Below, piece by piece: positions 57,756 through 64,000 of a stretch of DNA of 64,000 bases. This DNA comes from JAZQHR01 sp045540695. Its GTDB lineage: Bacteria > Bacillota > Clostridia > UMGS1810. The stretch spans positions 1 to 64,000 of the forward strand of contig JAZQHR010000103.1 in NCBI GenBank assembly GCA_045540695.1. Direction: 5' to 3'. Positions within the stretch are counted from its first letter, which is position 1, and each line of letters begins with the position of its first letter. The translations under genes were made by a program, and so were the position numbers. The notes under the pieces are model-generated. The model saw nothing but the letters and a program-made list of their open reading frames with translations, did no database searches and was not told where the DNA came from.

Positions 57756-59600
57756 ATGAATTATTTAGATAAAATTTCATCTCCGGCTGATTTAAAGAAG
57801 CTTTCACCCGATTGTTATAAACAACTGTGCGATGAAATAAGACAATTTTTAATAGATAGTGTTATGCAAACAGGCGGTCATCTTGCGTCAAATCTTGGCG
57901 TAGTTGAGCTTACTGTCGCTATGCATATTGCTTTTGATTGCCCAAAAGACAAGATAGTATTTGACGTGGGTCATCAAAGCTATGTACATAAGCTATTAAC
58001 AGGAAGAAAAGATAGATTTTCTACACTTAGAAAGCTAAACGGTTTATCTGGATTTCCTAAAACATCCGAAAGTGAATATGATTCCTTTAATGTAGGACAT
58101 GCCAGCACATCCATTTCTGCTGCATTAGGTCTAGCACGTGCAAGAGATTTAAATGGAACTAATGAAAATATTATTGCTTTAATAGGTGATGGTGCATTAG
58201 GCGGGGGTATGGCTCTTGAGGCACTTAGCGATGCTGGAACCAGTAAAACAAAGCTTATAGTTATCATTAACGATAATGAAATGTCTATAAGCAAAAATGT
58301 CGGTGGAATTTCTGAACATCTTAGCAAGCTTAGAATTAAACCTGGTTATACCAAGGCAAAAGATAATATAAAGGATTTCCTATATTCTAAAGGAAAATTT
58401 AGCGAAAGTGTCGGAAATTTTCTTAAATCAACAAAAGATAAGATAAAAGATATTGCTATACACGGCGGAATGTTTGAAGAACTTGGATTTACTTATTTAG
58501 GTATTATTGATGGTCATAACATAGAAAGTTTGATAGATGTTTTTGAAAAGGCTAAAGCTATTGACGGACCAGTGATTATTCATACATTCACTAAAAAAGG
58601 TATGGGATATAAAGATGCTGAGGAACATCCTGATATTTTTCATGGAGTGTCTGAATCTGCTTTAAAATCAACTAAAAAGTCTTTAACATATTCTAAAAAG
58701 TTTGAAGAAATAATTACCAATATAGGCAGTAAAAATAAAAACGTTGTCGCAATAACGGCTGCAATGAAATCGCCATGCGGACTTGATACTTTTGCAAATG
58801 CCTTTCCTGAAAGATTTTTTGACGTTGGAATAGCAGAACAGCATGCCGTTACTATGGCTGCAGGTCTTGCGTGTGGTAATATTACACCGGTAGTTTGTAT
58901 TTATTCAACATTTTTACAAAGAGCTTATGACCAAATATTACACGATGTATGTCTTCAGAATCTTCATGTTGTATTTGCTATTGACAGAGCTGGTATAGTA
59001 GGGGATGATGGAGAAACTCATCAAGGCATTTATGATCTTTCATATCTTGCTCATCTGCCAAATATGACAATTTTGTCACCTAGCTGTGCTATTGAATTTG
59101 AGCAAATGATGGAATATGCTATAAATAGCCATAACGGACCTGTTGCAATACGTTATCCAAAAGACATAGTATCAGAAAGACGACCATCAGTTGATTTTGA
59201 CTATGCAAAATCGGAAGTAATTACAATTGGAAAAGATGTTACTATAGTTGCTGAAGGTCGTATGGTTGATTGTGCTCTAAAAACAGCTGAGCTTTTGAAT
59301 GCAAATGGCATTTTAGCTACTGTAGTAAATATTAGAACTATAAAACCATTTGACAAAGAAACAATTTTAAAACATATAAATCAAACAAAACTATTAGTAA
59401 CAATAGAAGATAATATAAAATCATCCGGCATGGGTACATATATTTCTTCAGAATTAGAACAAACTGCACTTATTTTAGGTCATAAAAACGGCATATTACC
59501 ACAAGGTAAGCAAAAGGAATTGTTTAAACTAAATAACCTGGATTACATAGGTGTAGCTGAAAGCATAATAAATAAGCTAAAAGAGGATAGTAATGAATAA
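57756..59600 (+). CDS. dxs: 1-Deoxy-D-xylulose-5-phosphate synthase
   Basis: 614 residues from ATG 57756 (a TTG at 57753 is in frame). Thiamine diphosphate motifs: GGHLASNLGVVELT, DVGHQSYVHKLLTG, GDGALGGGMALEALSDAG with NDNEMSIS, and DRAGIVGDDGETHQGIYDL. It makes DXP from pyruvate and glyceraldehyde-3-phosphate, the first step of the MEP isoprenoid pathway and a source for thiamine and pyridoxal synthesis. It follows ispA after 22 bases and overlaps tlyA by 8. Confidence 0.96.
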   Translation: MNYLDKISSPADLKKLSPDCYKQLCDEIRQFLIDSVMQTGGHLASNLGVVELTVAMHIAFDCPKDKIVFDVGHQSYVHKLLTGRKDRFSTLRKLNGLSGFPKTSESEYDSFNVGHASTSISAALGLARARDLNGTNENIIALIGDGALGGGMALEALSDAGTSKTKLIVIINDNEMSISKNVGGISEHLSKLRIKPGYTKAKDNIKDFLYSKGKFSESVGNFLKSTKDKIKDIAIHGGMFEELGFTYLGIIDGHNIESLIDVFEKAKAIDGPVIIHTFTKKGMGYKDAEEHPDIFHGVSESALKSTKKSLTYSKKFEEIITNIGSKNKNVVAITAAMKSPCGLDTFANAFPERFFDVGIAEQHAVTMAAGLACGNITPVVCIYSTFLQRAYDQILHDVCLQNLHVVFAIDRAGIVGDDGETHQGIYDLSYLAHLPNMTILSPSCAIEFEQMMEYAINSHNGPVAIRYPKDIVSERRPSVDFDYAKSEVITIGKDVTIVAEGRMVDCALKTAELLNANGILATVVNIRTIKPFDKETILKHINQTKLLVTIEDNIKSSGMGTYISSELEQTALILGHKNGILPQGKQKELFKLNNLDYIGVAESIINKLKEDSNE

Positions 59601-60399
59601 CAGATTAGATATAGAACTTGTAAACAGAGGTTTGGTTGAGAGTCGCGAACGAGCCAAGGCGTATATTATGTCAGGCATTGTATATGTCGATGGCGAAAAA
59701 GCACTTAAAGCCGGTGACAAAGTAAAAGATGGTGTTTCTATTGAAGTACGCGGTGCGACAATACCGTATGTCAGTCGAGGCGGTCTAAAGCTTGAAAAAG
59801 CAATAGATGTATTTAACATTGATTTAAATAATTTGGTTTGTGTAGATGTCGGTGCATCAACAGGCGGTTTTACAGACTGTATGCTTCAAAACGGAGCAAA
59901 AAAGGTTTATTCCATTGATGTTGGATATGGTCAGCTTGCATGGAAACTTCGCACTGATGAGAGAGTTGTTAATATTGAGCGAACAAATATACGTTATCTT
60001 GATCTGTCAGTTTTTGAAGACGAAATAGATTTTGCATCAATTGACGTATCGTTCATATCACTTAAGCTTGTATTACCAGTTGTGTATAGTTTTCTTGGTG
60101 ATAACGGACACGTGGTAGCGTTAGTTAAACCACAATTTGAAGCAGGAAGAGAAGAAGTAGGCAAAAAAGGTGTTGTACGCGAAAAATCCACACATAAAAA
60201 GGTTATAATAAAATGTATAGAGTACGCCAAGGAAAACGGATTTCACATAGAAAACCGTGATTTTTCACCTATAAAAGGACCCGAAGGAAACATAGAGTTT
60301 TTACTTAAGCTAAGTAAAAATAGCAATGAAAATGATATTGTTGATGAGAATTACATTGATACAATAGTTGAAAATGCACACAAAATGCAGGAGAATTAA
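59593..60399 (+). CDS. tlyA: TlyA-family rRNA methyltransferase
   Basis: 268 residues. An N-terminal S4 RNA-binding domain (RLDIELVNRGLVESRERAKA) precedes an FtsJ/RrmJ-like methyltransferase: YVSRGGLKLEKAID, CVDVGASTGGFTDCMLQNGA and VALVKPQFEAGREEVGKKG. TlyA proteins 2'-O-methylate rRNA and affect capreomycin sensitivity; the old label haemolysin is historical. AGGATAG precedes ATG 59593. In many Firmicutes NAD kinase, argR and recN follow; here radC does. Confidence 0.93.
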   Translation: MNNRLDIELVNRGLVESRERAKAYIMSGIVYVDGEKALKAGDKVKDGVSIEVRGATIPYVSRGGLKLEKAIDVFNIDLNNLVCVDVGASTGGFTDCMLQNGAKKVYSIDVGYGQLAWKLRTDERVVNIERTNIRYLDLSVFEDEIDFASIDVSFISLKLVLPVVYSFLGDNGHVVALVKPQFEAGREEVGKKGVVREKSTHKKVIIKCIEYAKENGFHIENRDFSPIKGPEGNIEFLLKLSKNSNENDIVDENYIDTIVENAHKMQEN

Positions 60400-60400
60400 A

Positions 60401-61294
60401 ATGGATGACAAATTTACTACTATAAATTTAGGTGATGAGATAATAAAGTTAATTCCGAAACCCGCAAGTGAGGGTGGTGGATACGATTATGTTATAGTTC
60501 CAAATGATGAAGCACCAAAAACTTTTAACAATAAGAAAAATAATACCACTGCAAAACCTCATGAGCTTCATAAGGGACATCGTCAAAGAATGCGTTCAAA
60601 GTATAAGAAAAATGGTATACACAGCCTGGACCCTCATGAAGCACTTGAGATATTACTTGGATATTCAATTCCACGTAGAGAAACCAATTCTATTGCACAC
60701 AGACTTATTGAGGAATTTGGCAGTTTGAAAAATGTTCTAAATGCTGACATAGAACACCTAAGCAGAGTAGAGGGAGTGGGAGAGAACACTGCTATTTTAA
60801 TTACATTATGCCGTGATATCTTAGACTATGCACTTGAAAGCGCTGTTAAAAATATAAATCTCACTTCACGTGATACATTAGATGAGTTTTGTTGTGATTT
60901 ATTTAGATATTCGGTTAACGAAAAACTTATTGTTATAATGACTGATGGTAACAGAAACTTTCTGCATTACGAAGTATTGGCTCATGGTAACAGGCGTTCA
61001 GCTCAAGTTTCCATTAAAATGCTTATAGATTTAATTACAAAGCATAACCCAAGCTGTATTATATTAGCACACAATCATCCAGGTAACAACTTAAGCCCAT
61101 CATCAGTTGATGTCAAATTAACTAATGCCATTTTAAAGGCACTTGCGCCATATAAAGTTGAACTCATTGATCATCTTATATGTAATGGAAAACGTGCTTT
61201 AAGTATGGAAGACAGAGGCTTTATCAATAGAGATCTTTTAAAAGATGAAGTAGAAATCGAAGAAATTGATTTAGGTGATATTTTTGGAAATTAA
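60401..61294 (+). CDS. radC: RadC/JAB-domain DNA repair-like protein
   Basis: 297 residues from ATG 60401 after AGGAGA; an in-frame ATG 60368 lies inside tlyA. A variable N-terminal extension (about 1-65) precedes helix-hairpin-helix (LEIL...LSRVEGVGENTAIL) and the JAMM metal motif LAHNHPGNNLSPSSVD. RadC-like proteins were linked to repair, but their function is unsettled. The extension of about 65 residues is longer than in most RadC proteins. It overlaps the next gene. Confidence 0.9.
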   Translation: MDDKFTTINLGDEIIKLIPKPASEGGGYDYVIVPNDEAPKTFNNKKNNTTAKPHELHKGHRQRMRSKYKKNGIHSLDPHEALEILLGYSIPRRETNSIAHRLIEEFGSLKNVLNADIEHLSRVEGVGENTAILITLCRDILDYALESAVKNINLTSRDTLDEFCCDLFRYSVNEKLIVIMTDGNRNFLHYEVLAHGNRRSAQVSIKMLIDLITKHNPSCIILAHNHPGNNLSPSSVDVKLTNAILKALAPYKVELIDHLICNGKRALSMEDRGFINRDLLKDEVEIEEIDLGDIFGN

Positions 61295-62171
61295 GGACAT
61301 TTCAATAGAGGACAAGCATATATTTGACAAAATAATAAATTTCAGTCGAAAAAATGCCGAGGCATCTTTTGCCAATCTTTTTATATGGAGTGATATTTAC
61401 AATACTAAATATTCTATCATAAATGATATGTTGTGTGTTTTTTACACGAGTGATTCCGGTGTTTTAAAGACAATATTTCCTTTTGGAAATGGTGATATAA
61501 AGTCAACTATCGAAATTATAAAGAATAACGTTTTTAAAGATTCAGATACTTTTGTTATGACTGCCGTATGTGAAGATGACAAGACAAAGCTTGAAAAAAT
61601 ATTTGGTGATAAAGTATCCTTTGAATATGACAGAGATTCGTCTGAATATGTATATTTATCTGACAAATTTATTACTCTTAGCGGAAAAAAACTTCACGCA
61701 AAAAGAAATCATATCAATAAATTTGAATCAATATATGATTATCGTTATAAAAATATTGAACCGGATGATTATGAAAAATGCATCCTGGCTGTTGAAGAGT
61801 GGATGCATGACAAATATGATGGTAACACAAGTGAATATTTTGATGAATTAAAAACTATTAAAAAAGCATTTTTAAACTTTGAAATACTTGGATTAAACGG
61901 TGGAGCAATATATATCGAAGATAAATTAGTAGCATTTACTATAGGCGAAAGACTAAGTGACGATATGGCGGTTGTCCATATAGAAAAGGCAGATACCAAT
62001 TATCCCGGCTCTTTTGCTATTATAAATCGTGAATATATAAAGCATAATTGGAGTGACATTAAATATATCAATAGAGAAGAAGACCTCGGAATAGAAGGGC
62101 TTAGAAAGGCTAAGTTGTCTTATTACCCTGAATTTTTGGTAGATAAGTATATTGCTACATTTAATATATAA
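61284..62171 (+). CDS. DUF2156-family acyltransferase-like protein
   Basis: 295 residues from TTG 61284; AGGTGA at 61273-61278 supports it over the overlapping GTG 61275. The sequence SRKNAEASFANLFIWSDIY, then LHAKRNHINKFESIYDYRY, and later YPGSFAIINREYIKHNW and NREEDLGIEGLRKAKLSYYP fits the phosphatidylglycerol lysyltransferase C-terminal (GNAT-like) family. Cytoplasmic single-domain copies have unknown substrates; the lysyl-transfer membrane domain is absent. It overlaps radC by 11 bases. Confidence 0.85.
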   Translation: MEIKDISIEDKHIFDKIINFSRKNAEASFANLFIWSDIYNTKYSIINDMLCVFYTSDSGVLKTIFPFGNGDIKSTIEIIKNNVFKDSDTFVMTAVCEDDKTKLEKIFGDKVSFEYDRDSSEYVYLSDKFITLSGKKLHAKRNHINKFESIYDYRYKNIEPDDYEKCILAVEEWMHDKYDGNTSEYFDELKTIKKAFLNFEILGLNGGAIYIEDKLVAFTIGERLSDDMAVVHIEKADTNYPGSFAIINREYIKHNWSDIKYINREEDLGIEGLRKAKLSYYPEFLVDKYIATFNI

Positions 62172-62185
62172 GGAGGAAATATAAA

Positions 62186-62725
62186 ATGATATGTGTATTT
62201 TTAGCGAATGGATTTGAGGAAATAGAGGCATTGGCTTTTGTAGATATATTAAGAAGAGCTGATATTGATGTAAAAACAGTTTCAATATACGATGATAATA
62301 TGGTTACAGGAGCACATGGTATATGCGTTAAATCTGATATACTTATAAAAAATATTAAAAAAGAAGATATAACAGGTGTTGTTTTACCGGGTGGTCTGCC
62401 TGGTACAACAAATCTTTTAGCTTCTACCGATGTAAAAGAACTAATAGACTATGCTATGACCAATAATCTTTATGCCGGTGCAATATGCGCCGCACCTATG
62501 GTATATGGTGTGTTAGGCTATTTAAAAGGGAAAAATGCAACATCATACCCATCTTTTCAAAATGAATTAAATGGTGCTACTGTGCTTCAGGACAGAGTTG
62601 TAAAAGATGGAAATATTATAACATCACGCGGAGCAGGCACTGCACACGATTTTGCATTTGAATTTGTAAAATGTATTAAAGACGAAAAAACAGCCGATTC
62701 GATCTGCGAATCAATGCAGTATTAA
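62186..62725 (+). CDS. DJ-1/PfpI (YajL-like) family protein
   Basis: 179 residues. VFLANGFEEIEALAFVDILR at the start, VVLPGGLPGTTNL in the middle and the nucleophile elbow AICAAPMVYG (Cys) plus TSRGAGTAHDFA near the end are landmarks of the DJ-1 subfamily. Proposed roles include protection against glyoxals and oxidative damage; none is certain. AAGGAGG precedes ATG 62186, and the next gene starts 3 bases after the stop. Confidence 0.93.
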   Translation: MICVFLANGFEEIEALAFVDILRRADIDVKTVSIYDDNMVTGAHGICVKSDILIKNIKKEDITGVVLPGGLPGTTNLLASTDVKELIDYAMTNNLYAGAICAAPMVYGVLGYLKGKNATSYPSFQNELNGATVLQDRVVKDGNIITSRGAGTAHDFAFEFVKCIKDEKTADSICESMQY

Positions 62726-62728
62726 GAT

Positions 62729-63286
62729 ATGGAAAAATCATATATAAGAGCTCAAAAATTAAAAGAACGAAGAAGCCTTGATAAAGATATTGTTATTAAA
62801 AATAGCGAAATAATCACCAATATTATAACAAATTCTAAATGGTTTTTAGATGCTAAAACAATAATGATATATGTATCTTTTGAAAACGAAGTAGATACAC
62901 ATAGCATTATCGAAGCTGCATTAAAACTTGAAAAAAACGTAATAGTACCTGTATGCACGGATGATTATAATATAATTCCTGTTAAAATAGATTCTTTTTT
63001 AAATCTTACACAAAATAAATACGGAATATTGGAACCCGTTAATGTATTACCTTATTTAGATGAGATAGACGTAGTCATAGTGCCTGGTGTTGCATTTGAC
63101 AAAAATTTTAACAGAGTTGGATTTGGCAAAGGATACTACGATAAGTTTCTGTCAAATCATAAAGATGCACTTAAAGCCAGTATATGTCACGATTGTCAGC
63201 TTACAGATGAAATTTACGCCGATGAATATGATGTTAAAATGGATATTATAATCACCGAAAAGGGGATATATGATAGAAATGATTAA
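62729..63286 (+). CDS. 5-Formyltetrahydrofolate cyclo-ligase
   Basis: 185 residues. RAQKLKERRSLDKD near the N-terminus, the phosphate-binding VPGVAFDKNFNRVGFGKGYYDKFL region (split in two around FNR) and the late DVKMDIIITEKGI are family landmarks. It converts 5-formyl-THF to methenyl-THF with ATP. It begins 3 bases after the DJ-1 gene and overlaps the CPBP gene by 17 bases. The ribosome site is weak, so translation is probably coupled. Confidence 0.93.
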   Translation: MEKSYIRAQKLKERRSLDKDIVIKNSEIITNIITNSKWFLDAKTIMIYVSFENEVDTHSIIEAALKLEKNVIVPVCTDDYNIIPVKIDSFLNLTQNKYGILEPVNVLPYLDEIDVVIVPGVAFDKNFNRVGFGKGYYDKFLSNHKDALKASICHDCQLTDEIYADEYDVKMDIIITEKGIYDRND

Positions 63287-64000
63287 ATCAGCAAATTTTT
63301 TATTGATTATAATTTTAATAATGCAAAATATTATTTCTCTTTTCACTTTGGGAGAAAATCTTTCTTATATATCAGAAGTCCTTATCAATCAGCTGTTTAC
63401 GTTATGTATTCCACTAATTATATATTTGGTATATAGCAAAAGAAGGCTTTCGTTTAAAAACACTCAGTTGTCTTTTCAAAAAATAATAATATGTGCAGCA
63501 GGAACAATTTCACTTGGAATATTAGCACAATTTGTAAATATACCTGTTTTAAGTTTGATGGAAAATTATGGGAAATATAACAATGAAATATACATTCCAA
63601 ACGGTTCATTTGAATTTACTGCATTTTTCATTTTAATTGCAATAACACCTGCAATAATTGAAGAAATAATATTTAGAAAGATTGTGTTAAAAGAGTATAG
63701 GGGAGCTTATAACGATATAATTGCAATTATATTATGCGGATTTGCATTTGCAATTTTACACGGAAATTTTGCATTATTTTTGCCTCAATTTTTAATCGGA
63801 ACTTACTTAGCTTATATTACTATAAAATCAGGAGAAATATATCTGGCTGTAATTTGCCACTTTATACATAACTCATCATCGCTGATAGCACAGAAATTCT
63901 TTTATAACGAATTATCAAATTTAATATACGGAAACATGACAGTGGTATTTATAATTTCAGTTTTGATTTTGTGGTTGAGTATAATATTTTTACGCAAAGA
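63270..64000 (+). CDS. CPBP (CAAX-type) intramembrane metalloprotease, cut by the window end
   Basis: The frame runs from ATG 63270 (AGGGGAT upstream; ATG 63279 is also possible) to the last base without a stop: 243 residues visible. Several membrane helices are clear, for example ANFLLIIILIMQNIISLF and IIICAAGTISLGILAQF. The CPBP motifs are IEEIIFRK (EExxxR), FAILHGNF and CHFIHNSSSL. Such proteases process membrane proteins or peptides such as bacteriocins; stand-alone copies are often of unknown role. Few residues should be missing. Confidence 0.88.
   Translation, partial: MIEMIKSANFLLIIILIMQNIISLFTLGENLSYISEVLINQLFTLCIPLIIYLVYSKRRLSFKNTQLSFQKIIICAAGTISLGILAQFVNIPVLSLMENYGKYNNEIYIPNGSFEFTAFFILIAITPAIIEEIIFRKIVLKEYRGAYNDIIAIILCGFAFAILHGNFALFLPQFLIGTYLAYITIKSGEIYLAVICHFIHNSSSLIAQKFFYNELSNLIYGNMTVVFIISVLILWLSIIFLRK

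Noticed and set aside
1..64000. CRISPR array or other toxin-antitoxin/defence locus
   Set aside because: No regularly spaced direct repeats, no cas genes, and no recognisable toxin-antitoxin or abortive-infection pair were found; the terminal CPBP protease alone is not evidence of defence.

Overview
The window is low-GC, and every gene that can be supported lies on the + strand. Chromosomal markers (spoIIA and spoIIIA sporulation operons, hprK, whiA, meso-diaminopimelate dehydrogenase, bacterial RNase P RNA, TTG and GTG starts with strong AAGGAGG-type ribosome sites) point to an endospore-lineage member of the Clostridia. An anaerobic ribonucleotide reductase in the accessory region fits an anaerobic host. 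Species cannot be fixed from the sequence.

Region 1 (1 to about 21,286) is the right part of an integrated mobile element, probably a large prophage or prophage-like element whose other end lies outside the window. It starts with a replication module: the end of a TOPRIM primase, a RecJ-like DHH nuclease, a DnaE-type polymerase III alpha subunit and a RecD2-like helicase. A TnpB gene without TnpA follows. Next comes a run of tiny, mostly cysteine-rich proteins, including a Lar-like zinc ribbon and a zinc-ribbon/HPr-like fusion that keeps the Ser-46 region but lacks the phospho-histidine. Then come a membrane-anchored 3D-domain protein and a frameshifted papain-like peptidase with an SLH domain. 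A nucleotide-metabolism block follows: ThyX-like protein, DUF1599-type protein, dNMP-kinase-like protein, deoxyribosyltransferase-like protein, thioredoxin-fold protein, NrdD, NrdG-like radical-SAM protein, a ferredoxin-thioredoxin-reductase-like mini-protein and dUTPase. The element ends with an excisionase-like protein, a tyrosine integrase and the 3' half of a class II tRNA gene, probably tRNA-Ser(GGA). That half gene is the likely attachment site. No capsid, tail or conjugation genes are visible.

Region 2 (21.3 to 29.4 kb) carries metabolic genes with an unusual feature. Two unrelated enzymes, L-serine dehydratase and a GlmM-type phosphosugar mutase, each carry an N-terminal XRE helix-turn-helix domain. 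Palindromic sites lie near their promoters. A CapA-type phosphoesterase, an M20 amidohydrolase, a left-handed beta-helix GlmU-like protein and an amidohydrolase complete the block.

Region 3 (29.4 to 43.4 kb) holds ddh, then hprK-PHP-ROK kinase-murB-whiA-TIM-barrel isomerase. Next is a TRAP (MtrB) homologue placed directly before a small protein, pfkA and pyk, followed by valS and folC. TRAP next to glycolytic genes, and not next to trp or folate genes, is the most notable regulatory context in the chromosomal part.

Region 4 (43.4 to 64 kb) is core chromosome: spoIIAA-spoIIAB-sigF behind a sigma-H-like promoter, a Wzz/BY-kinase/PHP-phosphatase module, trmK-nif3, rnpB, dut, spoIIIAA to spoIIIAH, an Asp23 protein, nusB-xseA-xseB-ispA-dxs-tlyA-radC, a DUF2156 protein, a DJ-1 protein, 5-formyl-THF cyclo-ligase and a truncated CPBP protease. 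Gene identities come from reading motifs and recalling families; no database search was run.
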